The notes: generated by a model from the letters alone, not told the origin. 41,658 nt of DNA from an uncultured SAR116 cluster alpha proteobacterium (GCA_902523435.1 CABYZM010000012.1:1-41658); one strand, 5' to 3'. Shown: positions 26,840-38,877, counted from the first letter of the stretch. Made by a program: numbers and translations.

Positions 26840-27115
26840 CTATCGCTTTGATTTCTTATCGGCGGCATGACCATAATATGTACGCGTCGGCGCAAATTCG
26901 CCAAACTTGTGTCCAACCATGTCTTCAGATACCGATACAGGAATGTGTTTACGACCGTTATAGACGCCAAACGTCAACCCAACAAACTGTGGTAGGATTG
27001 TCGACCGGCGTGACCAAATCTTAATCACATCATTGCGACCAGATGCAGCGGCTACTTCTGCTTTTTTCAACAAATAGCCATCTATAAAAGGACCTTTCCA
27101 AACTGAACGAGCCAT
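26840..27115 (-). CDS. rpsS: 30S ribosomal protein S19
   Basis: A 91-residue protein starting [20 protein letters not shown], with [48 protein letters not shown]. It is a head protein that pairs with S13. Spacing to rplB is 18 bases. Confidence 0.98.
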   Translation of the reverse strand: MARSVWKGPFIDGYLLKKAEVAAASGRNDVIKIWSRRSTILPQFVGLTFGVYNGRKHIPVSVSEDMVGHKFGEFAPTRTYYGHAADKKSKR

Positions 27116-27133
27116 GATCTATATATACTCCTT

Positions 27134-27958
27134 TTAAGGTTTGCGACGGCGCACAATAAGACGATCGGTCTTTTTATTGTTGCGCGTGCGTTTACCTTTG
27201 GTTGGCTTTCCCCAGGGGGTTACAGGATGCCGCCCACCTGAAGTCCGCCCTTCACCTCCACCATGTGGATGGTCAATCGGATTCATTACAACGCCGCGCA
27301 CATGCGGGCGCCTCCCAAGCCAACGGCTCCGGCCTGCTTTACCAATTTTGATGTTTTGCTGGTCAGAGTTTGATACAGCGCCAATGGACGCCATGCATTC
27401 AGACCTCACTAAACGAACCTCACCAGAGGCTAGGCGCAAAATTGCGTGACCACGGTCACGACCAACTAGTTGAACATATGTTCCAGCTGAACGGGCGAGC
27501 TGACCACCTTTTCCCGGCTTAAGCTCGACATTGTGTATCAAGGTGCCGACGGGTATATTATTTAGAGGCAGGGCATTGCCTGGTTTTATATCTGCTGATG
27601 GGCCAGCTTCAACCTTATCTCCAACAGCTAAGCGCTGTGGTGCGATAATATATGACTGATCGCCATCTTCATAGGTAATCAGCGCAATAAAGGCTGTTCG
27701 GTTAGGGTCATATTCAATTCGTTCAACAGTCGCCGCACATCCCTGTTTTGTGCGTTTGAAATCGACCATACGATAACGCCTTTTATGGCCACCCCCGCGC
27801 TGCCACGCAGTAATGTGACCAGAATTGTTTCGGCCACCCGACTTGGTTAAACCCTCAGTTAGCTTCTTCACTGGCCCACCTTTATACAGCGCCGATTTAT
27901 CAACTAGTACCAAGTTACGTTGGCTGGGCGTTGTGGGATTAAACGTCTTTAATGGCAT
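27134..27958 (-). CDS. rplB: 50S ribosomal protein L2
   Basis: A 274-residue protein. The C-terminal region holds [36 protein letters not shown], including the conserved His close to the peptidyl-transferase centre. The N-terminus reads [23 protein letters not shown]2 is needed for subunit association. Length and motifs are standard. Confidence 0.98.
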   Translation of the reverse strand: MPLKTFNPTTPSQRNLVLVDKSALYKGGPVKKLTEGLTKSGGRNNSGHITAWQRGGGHKRRYRMVDFKRTKQGCAATVERIEYDPNRTAFIALITYEDGDQSYIIAPQRLAVGDKVEAGPSADIKPGNALPLNNIPVGTLIHNVELKPGKGGQLARSAGTYVQLVGRDRGHAILRLASGEVRLVRSECMASIGAVSNSDQQNIKIGKAGRSRWLGRRPHVRGVVMNPIDHPHGGGEGRTSGGRHPVTPWGKPTKGKRTRNNKKTDRLIVRRRKP

Positions 27959-27963
27959 TTGAA

Positions 27964-28290
27964 TTAAGCTCCCATCATGTCAATCGCCTGACCGTCGGCC
28001 AAGGTGACAATTGCCTTCTTTATATTGCTCCGACGACCCTTACGGCCTTTAAACATCTTGGTCTTTCCTTTCAGTACAGATGTATTGACAGCTATTACCC
28101 TGACGTTAAACAGCATTTCCACAGCTGCTTTAATTTCAGGTTTAGTTGCTGTCATCGCAACAACAAATGACACTTGACCATGTTCTCCTCCCCTAGTGGA
28201 CTTCTCAGTCACCAATGGACGGATTATGGTGTCGTAAGCCTGTATCTGGCTCAACTCTGTCTCAAGACGCTTTCGGGGCCGAATGCTCAT
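27964..28290 (-). CDS. rplW: 50S ribosomal protein L23
   Basis: A 108-residue protein with [50 protein letters not shown] and a short C-terminal strand. It is the main docking site for trigger factor and SRP at the tunnel exit. It overlaps rplD by four bases. Confidence 0.97.
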   Translation of the reverse strand: MSIRPRKRLETELSQIQAYDTIIRPLVTEKSTRGGEHGQVSFVVAMTATKPEIKAAVEMLFNVRVIAVNTSVLKGKTKMFKGRKGRRSNIKKAIVTLADGQAIDMMGA

Positions 28291-28904
28291 TTTAGACGCT
28301 CCTCAAGATAAGTAGCCGCGTCACGTGACAGGACCAGAACATCTCGGCGAACCATGTCGTAAACATTTGCGCCCTGTTGTGGCAACACATCAACAAAGGG
28401 TAGATTTGAAGCCGCTCGACTAAAACCCTCATCTAGTTTTTCACCGCCCAGAATCAAAGCATTTGTGACACCAAGTTTTTCCAGTTTGCCCTTCAGAACA
28501 GACGTCTTTGAATCAGCTTTCATGTTATCAATCACAATCAACTGGCCAGCAGCCATCTTAGCAGACAGAATTGAGCGCATACCTAAATTTCTAATTTTCT
28601 TAGGCAATCTATGTTCATAGCCACGAACAACAGGGCCGTGCACCACACCGCCGCCACGGAACTGGGATACAGAGCCGTTACCTGCACGGGCACGCCCTGT
28701 TCCCTTCTGACGAAACATTTTCGCGCCTGTCTTGGCAATTTCGCTGCGGCCTTTAACTTTGTGTGTGCCCGCACGACGCTTGGCTAGTTGCCATTTCACG
28801 ACACGCGCAACAACATCATCACGTGGCTCAATACCGAAAATGGAATCAGCCAGTTCAATATCGCCTTTTTTACGATTGTCGATGGTCTTTACATCAACCT
28901 TCAT
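28287..28904 (-). CDS. rplD: 50S ribosomal protein L4
   Basis: A 205-residue protein. ATG 28904 ([24 protein letters not shown]) is used, giving an 11-base overlap with the rplC end and an upstream AAGGGG. The tunnel loop reads [29 protein letters not shown]. In E. coli, L4 also represses the S10 operon through its leader; here little room for such a leader exists in front of rpsJ. Confidence 0.97.
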   Translation of the reverse strand: MKVDVKTIDNRKKGDIELADSIFGIEPRDDVVARVVKWQLAKRRAGTHKVKGRSEIAKTGAKMFRQKGTGRARAGNGSVSQFRGGGVVHGPVVRGYEHRLPKKIRNLGMRSILSAKMAAGQLIVIDNMKADSKTSVLKGKLEKLGVTNALILGGEKLDEGFSRAASNLPFVDVLPQQGANVYDMVRRDVLVLSRDAATYLEERLK

Positions 28905-29718
28905 CTGATGACCCCTTTTCCTTGACTTCTTTAGGTTCTTCAGTCGGCGTTTCAGCAACCGCCCTATCATCTGCCTGCGCTTCAATTACTGGCTCTTTTT
29001 CAGCAGCTCCCTCGACGGAACCCGCGGCCTCAGAGACAGCCGTCTCTTTTGCAAGGCCTGCGGGAAAAGGTGCATCGTCAGGGCGTGGCTTTTTGATGGC
29101 ATCTGATAACAGCACCCATCCATTTTTTGAACCTGGCACCGCACCATGTACAAGGATTAGATCATTTTCCTCGTCAATCGAAACAACTTCAAGATTTTGT
29201 GTTGTCACACGTGCAGCGCCCATATGGCCAGCCATCTTTTTACCTTTAAATACTTTACCAGGGTCCTGACACTGGCCAGTTGATCCATGCGAACGATGAG
29301 AAATGGAGACACCATGAGATGCACGCAGACCGCCGAAATTATGGCGTTTCATCGCGCCAGCAAAACCCTTACCCTGGGATATGCCAACCGCATCTACTTT
29401 CTGACCAGACACAAAATGTGATGGGGAAAATGTTGCACCAATGTCTACCATAGCATCATCACTTACACGAAATTCTGCCAGCTTTCGTTTGGGCAGAACA
29501 GACGACTTGCTATAGTGACCCCTCATTGCCTTTGAAACACGCTTCACTTTGGCCGTACCCGCACCCAACTGAAGTGCTGAGTAGCCGTCACGCTCAGAAG
29601 TTTTTTGGGCGACGACCTGTACATTGTCGAGTTGCAAGACAGTGACCGGAACGTGTTTACCAGTCTCATCAAACACCCGAGTCATACCAATTTTTTTTGC
29701 AATCACACCGCTACGCAT
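28894..29718 (-). CDS. rplC: 50S ribosomal protein L3 with acidic C-terminal extension
   Basis: A 274-residue protein, about 55-65 residues longer than common bacterial L3. Residues 1 to about 215 are a standard L3 ([67 protein letters not shown]). From about residue 221 a low-complexity tail follows, rich in Glu, Ala and Lys (for example [18 protein letters not shown] at the end). The tail is in frame, ends normally and overlaps rplD by 11 bases, so it is not an artefact of a lost stop far away. Its role is unknown. Confidence 0.96.
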   Translation of the reverse strand: MRSGVIAKKIGMTRVFDETGKHVPVTVLQLDNVQVVAQKTSERDGYSALQLGAGTAKVKRVSKAMRGHYSKSSVLPKRKLAEFRVSDDAMVDIGATFSPSHFVSGQKVDAVGISQGKGFAGAMKRHNFGGLRASHGVSISHRSHGSTGQCQDPGKVFKGKKMAGHMGAARVTTQNLEVVSIDEENDLILVHGAVPGSKNGWVLLSDAIKKPRPDDAPFPAGLAKETAVSEAAGSVEGAAEKEPVIEAQADDRAVAETPTEEPKEVKEKGSSDEG

Positions 29719-29747
29719 AACGCTGTTCCTTCACTTTTATTTTTTAT

Positions 29748-30056
29748 CTAAAGTTTTATTTCAACATCGACACCAGCAGCCAGATCGAGCTTCATGAGTG
29801 CATCAACGGTTTGTGGCGTAGGATCGATAATGTCTAGTAGGCGTTTGTGCGTCCGCATTTCGAATTGCTCTCGGCTCTTTTTATCAATGTGAGGCGAGCG
29901 CAGAACGGTAAAACGTTTCATATTTGTAGGTAGAGGAATTGGTCCACGGACATTCGCGCCTGTACGTTTTGCGGTATTCACAATCTCGTTTGTAGACTGA
30001 TCAAGAATACGATGATCAAATGCCTTTAACCGAATACGAATATTCTGGTTTTCCAT
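29748..30056 (-). CDS. rpsJ: 30S ribosomal protein S10
   Basis: A 102-residue protein. Core is [74 protein letters not shown]10 also serves as NusE in antitermination complexes. It is the first gene of the S10 cluster, preceded by a terminator-like hairpin that ends only about 27 bases before its ATG. Confidence 0.98.
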   Translation of the reverse strand: MENQNIRIRLKAFDHRILDQSTNEIVNTAKRTGANVRGPIPLPTNMKRFTVLRSPHIDKKSREQFEMRTHKRLLDIIDPTPQTVDALMKLDLAAGVDVEIKL

Positions 30057-30082
30057 GACTTTCTATTCCTTTTTCAATCAGC

Positions 30083-30110
30083 AAAAAAAAGAGGCACATG
30101 GCCTCTTTTT
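30083..30110 (-). terminator. Intrinsic terminator between tuf and rpsJ
   Basis: A perfect ten-base inverted repeat, AAAAAGAGGC and GCCTCTTTTT, encloses a five-base loop (CATGT on the minus strand). It continues into a T-tract in the minus-strand direction. The A-rich left arm lets it also act from the plus strand. It starts 15 bases beyond the tuf stop and should end or attenuate str transcription before the S10 cluster. Confidence 0.85.
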
Positions 30111-30124
30111 GTACATTTTTATAT

Positions 30125-31315
30125 TTAATCGACGATAGATGCGACTACGCCAGCTCCTACAGTACGGCCACCTTCACGAATAGCAAAGCGCAGACCTTCA
30201 TCCATCGCAATTGGCGCAATCAAGGTCACTGTCATCGCAATGTTATCACCTGGCATCACCATCTCTGTGCCATCAGGTAGCTCGACTGAACCAGTTACAT
30301 CTGTAGTCCGGAAATAGAATTGTGGACGATAGTTCGAGAAAAATGGCGTATGACGGCCACCCTCTTCCTTGGTCAGCACATAAGCTTCACATTTAAACTT
30401 CGTGTGCGGTGTAATCGAACCAGGCTTAGCCAGAACCTGACCTCGCTCAACTTCCTCACGCTTCGTACCCCGCAACAAAACACCCACATTATCACCAGCC
30501 TCACCCTGGTCAAGCAACTTGCGGAACATCTCAACGCCAGTACAGGTCGTCTTGGTAGTCTCCTTCAGACCAATAATCTCAATCTCCTCACCAACATTCA
30601 CAACACCAGCCTCAATCCGGCCTGTTACAACAGTGCCCCGACCTGAAATTGAAAAAACATCTTCAATCGGCATCAAGAAAGGCTGATCCTTTGGACGATC
30701 AGGCTGCGGAATATAGCTGTCAACTTGTGCCATCAACTCTTTAATTGCATCACTGCCAATTGCGGCATCACCACCTTCAAGAGCAGCCAGAGCTGAGCCC
30801 TTTACAATCGGAATGTCATCGCCAGGGAAATCATAAGATGACAGCAACTCGCGGATCTCCATCTCAACAAGTTCTAAAAGCTCTTCATCATCAACCTGAT
30901 CAACCTTGTTCATAAACACAGCCAGAGCTGGCACACCAACCTGACGCGCAAGAAGAATATGCTCGCGGGTCTGTGGCATTGGTCCATCTGCTGCTGAAAC
31001 AACAAGAATGGCACCATCCATCTGTGCTGCTCCTGTAATCATGTTCTTTACATAGTCAGCATGGCCAGGACAATCTACATGCGCATAGTGGCGATTCTCT
31101 GTCTCATACTCAACATGCGCTGTCGAAATCGTGATCCCACGAGCACGCTCCTCTGGCGCACCGTCAATCTCATCATACGCCTTGAACTCGGCCCCACCAG
31201 CCTCAGCCATAACCTTCGTAATCGCCGCTGTCAGTGTCGTCTTACCGTGATCAACATGGCCAATAGTCCCAATGTTACAATGGGGCTTCGAACGATCAAA
31301 CTTCTCCTTAGACAT
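30125..31315 (-). CDS. tuf: Translation elongation factor Tu
   Basis: A 396-residue GTPase that delivers aminoacyl-tRNA to the ribosome. ATG 31315 ([28 protein letters not shown]) has GGAGAGA upstream. G motifs are [25 protein letters not shown] (in [10 protein letters not shown]) and GSAL. The switch region [15 protein letters not shown] is intact. The C-terminal barrels end [12 protein letters not shown] second tuf copy is common in proteobacteria but is not in this window. A strong terminator follows. Confidence 0.98.
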   Translation of the reverse strand: MSKEKFDRSKPHCNIGTIGHVDHGKTTLTAAITKVMAEAGGAEFKAYDEIDGAPEERARGITISTAHVEYETENRHYAHVDCPGHADYVKNMITGAAQMDGAILVVSAADGPMPQTREHILLARQVGVPALAVFMNKVDQVDDEELLELVEMEIRELLSSYDFPGDDIPIVKGSALAALEGGDAAIGSDAIKELMAQVDSYIPQPDRPKDQPFLMPIEDVFSISGRGTVVTGRIEAGVVNVGEEIEIIGLKETTKTTCTGVEMFRKLLDQGEAGDNVGVLLRGTKREEVERGQVLAKPGSITPHTKFKCEAYVLTKEEGGRHTPFFSNYRPQFYFRTTDVTGSVELPDGTEMVMPGDNIAMTVTLIAPIAMDEGLRFAIREGGRTVGAGVVASIVD

Positions 31316-31350
31316 ATCCGTCTCTCCTGCTATCAAATAGATTTTTAAGA

Positions 31351-33489
31351 TTAAGCCATTTTTGCTCTGACTTCATCAGCCACGGCCTGAGGCACTTGTT
31401 CATAATGGTCAAATTGCATTGAATATTGAGCACGGCCCTGGCTCATAGAACGAAGGGTATTGATATAACCAAACATATTTGCCAACGGTACCATCGCATC
31501 AATTGAACGTGCGTTTCCGCGTTGATCCATACCTCCAACATTACCCCTGCGTGAATTCAGATCACCGATAATGTCTCCTACATACTCTTCTGGTGTAATC
31601 ACCTCAACCTTCATAACCGGCTCAAGAAGACGAGGTGCTGCTTTTTCGACGGCCTCTCGGAACGCGGCGCGCGCTGCAATTTCAAAGGCAAGGACTGATG
31701 AGTCAACATCATGACTAGCACCATCAACCAACTCAACCTCAAAGTCGATTACCGGAAAACCCGCAATCACACCTGTTTCTTTTGCCTGAATAATGCCTTT
31801 TTCAACTCCAGGAATGAATTCTTTTGGAACAGAACCACCCACAATTGAGTTGGTAAAACCATAGCCGCCTTCTGACAACGGAGAAAAGATTAACTTTACA
31901 CGGGCAAACTGGCCAGAACCGCCAGACTGCTTTTTATGTGTGTAATCGACTTCAACCTGCTTAGTAATTGTCTCACGGTAGGCTACCTGCGGCGCACCAA
32001 TATTTGCCTCGACCTTGAATTCGCGCTTCAATCGGTCAACAAGGATGTCCAAATGAAGCTCTCCCATACCTCTCATGATGGTTTGACCTGATTCAGCGTC
32101 GGAAGTCACCTGAAAGGACGGGTCCTCAGCAGCCAGACGTTGCAAACCAGTGCTCATCTTTTCCTGATCATTCTTTGATTTTGGCTCAACAGCAATTTCA
32201 ATCACAGGATCAGGGAAGGTCATTGTTTCCATAACCACTTGCTGCACAGGATCACACAATGTATCGCCTGTTGTGGTCTTCTTCATCCCTGCAAGCGCGA
32301 CGATGTCACCAGCAAAAGCCTCATCAATTTCTTCACGGTTATTCGAATGCATCATCATCATTCGACCAACACGTTCGCGGTCCCCTTTTGTCGAATTCAT
32401 TAGGCTATCGCCTTTCTTCAGAGAACCAGAATAAATCCGCACAAAAGTCAGTGAACCGACAAAAGGATCATTCATGATTTTAAAAGCTAAACCTGTAAAT
32501 GGCTGCTTGTCATCGGCACTGCGTTCTATATCGCGTGTTTCTGTTTCATCGCCTGGCTTAAAGCCTTTGTAAGATGGTACATCTAACGGGCCAGGCAAGT
32601 AATCAATTACAGCGTTCAACATAGGTTGAACACCTTTATTTTTGAACGCAGAGCCGCAGATGACAGGAACAAATGACATGTTCAAAGTGCCTTTGCGGAT
32701 TAGACGCTGAATTGTGTCAAAGTCAGGCTCGTCCCCTTCTAGGAACGCTTCCATAACGTCATCATCCTGTTCAACAACCAGCTCAATAAGCTTAGCACGC
32801 AATTCTTCTGCTTTATCTTTCAGCTCAGGACGGATTTCCCGCAGATCCCAGCTCGCGCCCAGATCTTCAGAATTCCACACCCATTCTTGCATGGTCACCA
32901 GGTTCACGAGGCCCGCAAATTCATTTTCAGCTCCAATCGGCATATGAATTGGAAGAGGTGTAGCCCCAGTCCGGTCTTTTATCATAGCAACGCAGTTGAA
33001 GTAATCTGCACCGATTTTGTCCATCTTATTAACGAATACCACTCGGGGTACTTCGTAACGATCCGCCTGACGCCAAACTGTTTCAGTCTGCGGCTCAACA
33101 CCAGCATTTGCATCCAAGACACAAACCGCACCGTCCAATACCGCCAAAGATCGTTCCACTTCAATCGTGAAATCAACGTGCCCTGGTGTGTCAATAATGT
33201 TAAAACGGAATTTCGCATCATCAGTGTCTGTGCCATGCTCCCCGGATGGGGTCTCGCCATCTTCAGTCCTAAACCAAAAGCAGGTCGTTGCCGCGGATGT
33301 AATTGTGATTCCGCGTTCTTGCTCTTGCTCCATCCAATCCATTGTGGCCGCGCCATCATGCACTTCACCAATCTTGTGCGACCTGCCTGTATAATAGAGA
33401 ACGCGTTCTGTTGTGGTGGTCTTACCGGCATCGATGTGCGCCATAATACCGAAATTACGGTAACGTTCCAGAGGATACTGTCGAGACAT
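31351..33489 (-). CDS. fusA: Translation elongation factor G
   Basis: A 712-residue translocase. ATG 33489 ([30 protein letters not shown]) is chosen over an in-frame TTG three codons earlier. The P-loop is [10 protein letters not shown], the switch I region [21 protein letters not shown] is motif G3 and NKMD is G4. Between switch I and DTPGH, residues about 73-93 form an acidic insertion ([17 protein letters not shown]) that is longer than in most bacterial EF-G. Domains II to V are complete, ending [19 protein letters not shown]. Confidence 0.97.
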   Translation of the reverse strand: MSRQYPLERYRNFGIMAHIDAGKTTTTERVLYYTGRSHKIGEVHDGAATMDWMEQEQERGITITSAATTCFWFRTEDGETPSGEHGTDTDDAKFRFNIIDTPGHVDFTIEVERSLAVLDGAVCVLDANAGVEPQTETVWRQADRYEVPRVVFVNKMDKIGADYFNCVAMIKDRTGATPLPIHMPIGAENEFAGLVNLVTMQEWVWNSEDLGASWDLREIRPELKDKAEELRAKLIELVVEQDDDVMEAFLEGDEPDFDTIQRLIRKGTLNMSFVPVICGSAFKNKGVQPMLNAVIDYLPGPLDVPSYKGFKPGDETETRDIERSADDKQPFTGLAFKIMNDPFVGSLTFVRIYSGSLKKGDSLMNSTKGDRERVGRMMMMHSNNREEIDEAFAGDIVALAGMKKTTTGDTLCDPVQQVVMETMTFPDPVIEIAVEPKSKNDQEKMSTGLQRLAAEDPSFQVTSDAESGQTIMRGMGELHLDILVDRLKREFKVEANIGAPQVAYRETITKQVEVDYTHKKQSGGSGQFARVKLIFSPLSEGGYGFTNSIVGGSVPKEFIPGVEKGIIQAKETGVIAGFPVIDFEVELVDGASHDVDSSVLAFEIAARAAFREAVEKAAPRLLEPVMKVEVITPEEYVGDIIGDLNSRRGNVGGMDQRGNARSIDAMVPLANMFGYINTLRSMSQGRAQYSMQFDHYEQVPQAVADEVRAKMA

Positions 33490-33519
33490 GGGCTTCAACT
33501 CCGTCTACAAATACTTTAA

Positions 33520-33999
<480 letters not shown>

Positions 34000-34371
34000 T
34001 TATTTAGGCCGTTTGGCCCCGTATTTAGATCGGCGTTGACGGCGGTCCGAAACCCCTTGAGTGTCAAGCGTGCCACGAATGATATGATAACGCACACCCG
34101 GCAAATCCTTTACCCGTCCACCCCGGATAAGCACGACAGAGTGCTCTTGTAGATTGTGACCCTCGCCTGGAATATAACTTGTGACTTCAAATCCATTCGT
34201 CAGGCGGACACGCGCAACCTTACGCAGAGCTGAGTTTGGCTTTTTTGGGGTCGTCGTGTAGACACGCGTGCATACACCGCGCTTTTGTGGACACGCTTCC
34301 ATGGCCGGCACTTTATTTCGCGATGTCGGACGTGAACGTCCGTGACGGATCAACTGGTTAATCGTTGGCAT
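34000..34371 (-). CDS. rpsL: 30S ribosomal protein S12
   Basis: A 123-residue decoding-centre protein. [25 protein letters not shown] and [14 protein letters not shown] carry the lysines equivalent to Lys43 and Lys88 of E. coli. Changes at these positions give streptomycin resistance, and both are wild type here. The DLPGVRYH Asp, the methylthiolation site of RimO, is present. It is the first gene after the long rpoC-rpsL leader described separately. Confidence 0.98.
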   Translation of the reverse strand: MPTINQLIRHGRSRPTSRNKVPAMEACPQKRGVCTRVYTTTPKKPNSALRKVARVRLTNGFEVTSYIPGEGHNLQEHSVVLIRGGRVKDLPGVRYHIIRGTLDTQGVSDRRQRRSKYGAKRPK

Positions 34372-34394
34372 AACAAGCCCTTTACTACCCGTAC

Positions 34395-34439
34395 AAAAAT
34401 AAAAACAAAACAGCCGTTCCGGCGCCGCCGACTTGACTG
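34395..34439 (-). terminator. Putative attenuator/terminator hairpin ahead of rpsL
   Basis: On the minus strand the arms CAGTC (34439-34435) and GGCTG (34415-34411) close an outer stem with one G-U pair. An inner CGGC-GGC-GCCG hairpin lies inside, and TTTTGTTTTTATTTTT follows at 34410-34395. It sits downstream of the predicted str promoter and the 26-codon ORF, and 24 bases before the rpsL ATG. It could therefore attenuate rather than simply end the rpoBC message. A smaller TCCCC-ACT-GGGGA hairpin (34460-34448) lies just before it. Confidence 0.6.
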
Positions 34440-34468
34440 TCTACTGTTCCCCAGTGGGGATAAGATTT

Positions 34469-34549
34469 TTACCCTGTATATTCTACCCAGCGTCTAGGTT
34501 TCTGACCTTCAAAGACATATGTCTGACCATCACCTACCACCTGGGTCAT
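34469..34549 (-). CDS. 26-codon leader ORF upstream of rpsL, candidate leader peptide or small protein
   Basis: ATG 34549 to TAA 34469. The peptide reads like real protein: DGQTYVFEGQ in the middle and KPRRWVEYTG at the end, with no repeats of a single regulatory amino acid. There is no Shine-Dalgarno sequence. The ATG lies only 13 bases after a predicted -10 box, so the message would be almost leaderless. A TTG codon directly precedes the ATG. It resembles no protein I can name. Codon choice is like the neighbouring genes. Translation is unproven. Confidence 0.5.
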   Translation of the reverse strand: MTQVVGDGQTYVFEGQKPRRWVEYTG

Positions 34550-34562
34550 CAAGGTTTGGCGG

Positions 34563-34592
34563 ACTATAAGGGCGAAAAGGCACTAGGGTCAA
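34563..34592 (-). promoter_or_regulatory. Predicted sigma-70 promoter of the str operon
   Basis: On the minus strand TTGACC (34592-34587) and TATAGT (34568-34563) are 18 bases apart, each matching five of six consensus bases. The expected start of transcription is near 34556. This gives rpsL a leader of about 185 bases. No intrinsic terminator for rpoBC is visible between the rpoC stop (34678) and this promoter, so read-through from rpoC is also likely. Confidence 0.55.
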
Positions 34593-34677
34593 GTTTTATT
34601 TTGTTCCTAATGTCCTAAATTTCCTTCTGAATTATGCTGCAGATGCTACCAACCTATCCAAAGCAGTAGTTCAGCAT

Positions 34678-37600
34678 CTATTCAGCTGATAATTCGGAGG
34701 CTTCTGCATCATCGAAGCTAGCTTGAGCCGTAAGTTCTGCTTGTTGTGACTCAGCTTCAGCCCGTTTTAGGGAAATAGTTTTATCCCTGTCAGATGCGAT
34801 TGCTCGCAAACGATTCATGACTGAGCCAGTGCCTGCTGGGATCAACCGACCAACGATGACATTTTCTTTCAAGCCCTCTAACCTGTCTTCACGTCCAGAA
34901 ACTGATGCCTCAGTAAGCACCCGTGTTGTTTCCTGGAAAGAAGCAGCAGATACGAATGAGCGAGTCTGCAAAGATGCTTTTGTGATGCCAAGTAGCACCG
35001 GCCGAGCCTTGGCCGGCGCGAAACCTTCAGCCTCAGCAATTTCATTTGCTTTTGCGAATTCCTCCCGCTCAACCTGTTCACCAACCAGCAATGTTGTCTC
35101 TCCCCCATCCTCTACTTCAACTTTTTGTAGCATCTGGCGAACAATCGTCTCAATATGCTTATCATTGATTTTCACACCTTGTAGCCGGTATACATCCTGG
35201 ATTTCCTTAACTAGATAGTCGGCAAGTGCCTCCACCCCAAGGATATTCAAAATATCATGTGGCACTGGCGATCCATCAAGAAGCAAATCACCTTTTCGGA
35301 CTGTATCACCTTCGTTCACAGCCAGCGAACGCCCCTTCGGCAAAAGATATTCTACTGGTTCAATGCTGTCATCAACTGGCACCACTCGTATGCGACGCTT
35401 GGCTTTATAATCTGTTCCAAACTCAACACGTCCATCAGTTTCACTAATCACAGCAAAATCCTTGGGACGGCGTGCTTCAAAAAGTTCAGCGACCCGTGGC
35501 AAACCACCGGTAATGTCACGTGTTTTAGAGGATTCACGAGGAATACGGGCCACTACATCACCGGCTTTTACCTCCGCACCATTTTCAACAGATAGGATCG
35601 CCCCTACCGGTAAGAAGTATCTAGCTTCATTCCCATTTGATAAATTCAAAACCTCACCATTTGCATCCCGCATCGTAATTCGTGGTCGTAGATTAGCTGA
35701 TTTTCCTGTCTGCTTACTTTCAATTACTTCTCTGCTGATAATTCCTGTTGCTTCATCTGCGACTTCCCGCACAGAAACACCATCCGTCAGATCAACATAA
35801 TTGGCGATCCCTTCCAACTCTGTGATAATCGGAATTGTGTATGGGTCCCATTCAATCAGAACGTCACCGGGATTGACCGTATCTCCATCTTCGAAAAACA
35901 GCTTACCACCATAAGGCAGACGGTAACGTGCCCGTTCGGCATCCTGATCATTGACAATCGTGAGCTCTGCCGACCGGCTCATAACAATAGGCTTACCATC
36001 TGCACCACGAACCAAACTTACTTCTTGCAGTTTCACTGTACCGGCAGCTGTTGCTTCGATATTGTTAGCTTCTGCACCTCGCTGGGCAGCCCCACCAACA
36101 TGGAAAGTCCGCATAGTTAATTGTGTTCCAGGCTCACCAATTGACTGTGCAGCGATAACACCGACAGCTTCACCTATGTTGACAGTTGTGCCTCTAGCCA
36201 AGTCTCGTCCATAACAGGTGCCACACACACCCACACTTGACTCACAAACCAAAACAGAACGCACATAAGCCTGGTCATTTCCAGATTCTTCAATTTTTTC
36301 TAGATGGTCTTCGGTGACCATCTCTCCAGCTCCAACAATGACTTCACCCGTCTGCATATGACACAGGTCAGCAGCCAGGAAACGCCCAAGAATACGCTCC
36401 GACAGCGGGTCAACAATTTCCGACCCGTTCATGGCATGATTGATTGTAATCCCCTGCTTAGTGCCGCAATCATGGATCGTCACGATACAGTCCTGCGCCA
36501 CATCAACCAAACGACGAGTCAAGTAGCCAGAGTTTGCTGTTTTAAGCGCTGTATCTGCCAGGCCTTTGCGTGCTCCATGAGTTGAGTTGAAATACTCTAG
36601 CACATTGAGGCCCTCTTTAAAGGAGGACTTAATCGGCGTTTCGATAATCTCACCCGATGGTTTGGCCATCAGCCCGCGCATACCAGCGAGCTGTTTGATT
36701 TGGGCGGCAGAGCCACGAGCTCCCGAATGCGCCATCATCCACACTGAGTTAATTGGCTCACCTCTCTTTTCTGTTGAGATCCCCTTCATCATCTCATCAG
36801 CAACCTGATCAGAACAGCGCGACCATACGTCAACCACCTTGTTATATTTTTCACCTTGAGTGATGAAACCGTCTAGATATTGACGTTCAAATTCTTCAAC
36901 TTGTGTTTCTGCATCAGATACGAATTTTGCTTTCAATTCAGGCGTAGTAAGATCAGCAATACCAAATGAAATTCCAGACTGGCAGGCTTGCGCAAATCCA
37001 AGACCCATAAGACGGTCACAGAAAATTACGGTGTCCTTCTGCCCACAATGGCGATAAATAAAGTCAATTACATTTGACACTTCTTTCTTTGTCATAAGCT
37101 TGTTGACCAGCGAGAAAGTCACATTCGGATTATTTGGCAACAGGTCAGCAAGACGGGCACGGCCAGGAGTTGTGTCCATAACGCTTGTTACTGGCTGGCC
37201 AGCTTCATCAAAAGTGCTAACACGAGCTTTGACTTTGGCGTGCAAACTCACAGAACCGTTATCAAGCGCTAGTAAGATTTCCTGAATATCAGCAAAGGCC
37301 ATACCTTCACCCTTCTCACTCTCACGCTCCATTGACAGATAATAAAGCCCCAATATAATGTCCTGGGAAGGAACAATAATAGGCTTTCCATTTGCTGGAC
37401 TGAGGATGTTGTTTGTTGACATCATCAATACACGCGCTTCAAGCTGGGCTTCCAGAGACAATGGAACATGCACCGCCATCTGGTCTCCATCAAAATCAGC
37501 ATTGAATGCCGTACAGACAAGCGGATGAAGCTGTATAGCCTTGCCTTCAACGAGAACAGGCTCAAATGCCTGAATGCCCAAGCGGTGCAATGTTGGTGCC

Positions 37601-38877
37601 CGGTTAAGCATAACAGGATGTTCACGGATAACCTGTTCAAGGATATCCCAAACCTCCGGCCGCTCTTTTTCCACCATTCGCTTTGCCGCCTTGATGGTGC
37701 TGGCAAGCCCATACATTTCGAGCTTTGAATAGATGAACGGCTTGAACAATTCCAAAGCCATTTTCTTGGGCAAACCACATTGATGCAGCTTTAGCTCCGG
37801 CCCAACCACAATTACAGACCGTCCAGAATAATCAACGCGCTTGCCCAGCAGGTTCTGTCGAAAACGGCCCTGCTTACCTTTCAACATGTCTGATAGAGAC
37901 TTCAGTGGCCGCTTATTCACACCAGAAATGATTCGTCCACGCCGACCATTATCAAACAATGCATCAACAGCTTCTTGCAACATCCTCTTTTCATTACGTA
38001 CGATTATATCTGGCGCACGCAGTTCGATCAGACGCCTCAGACGATTATTTCTGTTAATGACACGGCGGTATAAATCATTTAGATCGGATGTGGCAAAACG
38101 ACCGCCATCTAAGGGCACTAGCGGGCGCAATTCAGGAGGAATAACAGGCACAACATCCAGAATCATCCATTCCGGACGACAACCCGATTCACGAAACGCA
38201 TCAACAAGCTTTAGTCGCTTAACCAGCTTTTTTCGCTTCGCCTCTGACCCTGTTTCCCGGAGCTCTTCACGTATCGTTTCACGTTCAGTATCCAGTTCGA
38301 GAGCACCCAAAATAATTTTTATCGCCTCAGCACCAATAGAAGCTTCGAAAGCGTCATCCCCAAATTCGTCCTGTGCGTCGTAATATTCCTCTTCTGACAG
38401 GAGCTGGCCTTTCTCAAGAGAAGTAAGGCCTGGTTCTATGACAACAAAGTTTTCAAAATAAAGAACTTTCTCCAGATCCTTAAGGGCCATATCTACAAGT
38501 AGACCAATACGGCTTGGCAATGATTTCAGAAACCAGATATGAGCAACAGGTGCGGCCAGTTCAATATGTCCCATGCGCTCACGTCGGACTTTTGAAAGAG
38601 TCACTTCAACACCGCATTTCTCACAGATAATGCCACGATATTTCATTCGCTTATATTTGCCACATAGACATTCATAATCACGCACAGGACCAAATATACG
38701 GGCGCAAAATAGCCCGTCTTTCTCAGGTTTGAAGGTCCTATAGTTGATGGTTTCTGGCTTCTTGATTTCACCAAAAGACCACGACCTGATTCTTTCTGGT
38801 GAGGCGATTGAAATCTGTATTTTATCGAAACTCTGAGCAGCTTTTGGCTGACCAAATGGATTCATCAGATCGTTCAT
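34678..38877 (-). CDS. rpoC: RNA polymerase beta-prime subunit
   Basis: A 1399-residue protein. ATG 38877 ([22 protein letters not shown]) has GGAG nine bases upstream. The N-terminal zinc ribbon [23 protein letters not shown] is at about residues 70-93. The catalytic magnesium loop [16 protein letters not shown] lies at about residue 460. The second zinc cluster is [19 protein letters not shown]. The trigger-loop region contains [19 protein letters not shown] short Ala/Ser/Glu-rich tail ends the protein. It is cotranscribed with rpoB (67-base gap). Confidence 0.98.
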   Translation of the reverse strand: MNDLMNPFGQPKAAQSFDKIQISIASPERIRSWSFGEIKKPETINYRTFKPEKDGLFCARIFGPVRDYECLCGKYKRMKYRGIICEKCGVEVTLSKVRRERMGHIELAAPVAHIWFLKSLPSRIGLLVDMALKDLEKVLYFENFVVIEPGLTSLEKGQLLSEEEYYDAQDEFGDDAFEASIGAEAIKIILGALELDTERETIREELRETGSEAKRKKLVKRLKLVDAFRESGCRPEWMILDVVPVIPPELRPLVPLDGGRFATSDLNDLYRRVINRNNRLRRLIELRAPDIIVRNEKRMLQEAVDALFDNGRRGRIISGVNKRPLKSLSDMLKGKQGRFRQNLLGKRVDYSGRSVIVVGPELKLHQCGLPKKMALELFKPFIYSKLEMYGLASTIKAAKRMVEKERPEVWDILEQVIREHPVMLNRAPTLHRLGIQAFEPVLVEGKAIQLHPLVCTAFNADFDGDQMAVHVPLSLEAQLEARVLMMSTNNILSPANGKPIIVPSQDIILGLYYLSMERESEKGEGMAFADIQEILLALDNGSVSLHAKVKARVSTFDEAGQPVTSVMDTTPGRARLADLLPNNPNVTFSLVNKLMTKKEVSNVIDFIYRHCGQKDTVIFCDRLMGLGFAQACQSGISFGIADLTTPELKAKFVSDAETQVEEFERQYLDGFITQGEKYNKVVDVWSRCSDQVADEMMKGISTEKRGEPINSVWMMAHSGARGSAAQIKQLAGMRGLMAKPSGEIIETPIKSSFKEGLNVLEYFNSTHGARKGLADTALKTANSGYLTRRLVDVAQDCIVTIHDCGTKQGITINHAMNGSEIVDPLSERILGRFLAADLCHMQTGEVIVGAGEMVTEDHLEKIEESGNDQAYVRSVLVCESSVGVCGTCYGRDLARGTTVNIGEAVGVIAAQSIGEPGTQLTMRTFHVGGAAQRGAEANNIEATAAGTVKLQEVSLVRGADGKPIVMSRSAELTIVNDQDAERARYRLPYGGKLFFEDGDTVNPGDVLIEWDPYTIPIITELEGIANYVDLTDGVSVREVADEATGIISREVIESKQTGKSANLRPRITMRDANGEVLNLSNGNEARYFLPVGAILSVENGAEVKAGDVVARIPRESSKTRDITGGLPRVAELFEARRPKDFAVISETDGRVEFGTDYKAKRRIRVVPVDDSIEPVEYLLPKGRSLAVNEGDTVRKGDLLLDGSPVPHDILNILGVEALADYLVKEIQDVYRLQGVKINDKHIETIVRQMLQKVEVEDGGETTLLVGEQVEREEFAKANEIAEAEGFAPAKARPVLLGITKASLQTRSFVSAASFQETTRVLTEASVSGREDRLEGLKENVIVGRLIPAGTGSVMNRLRAIASDRDKTISLKRAEAESQQAELTAQASFDDAEASELSAE

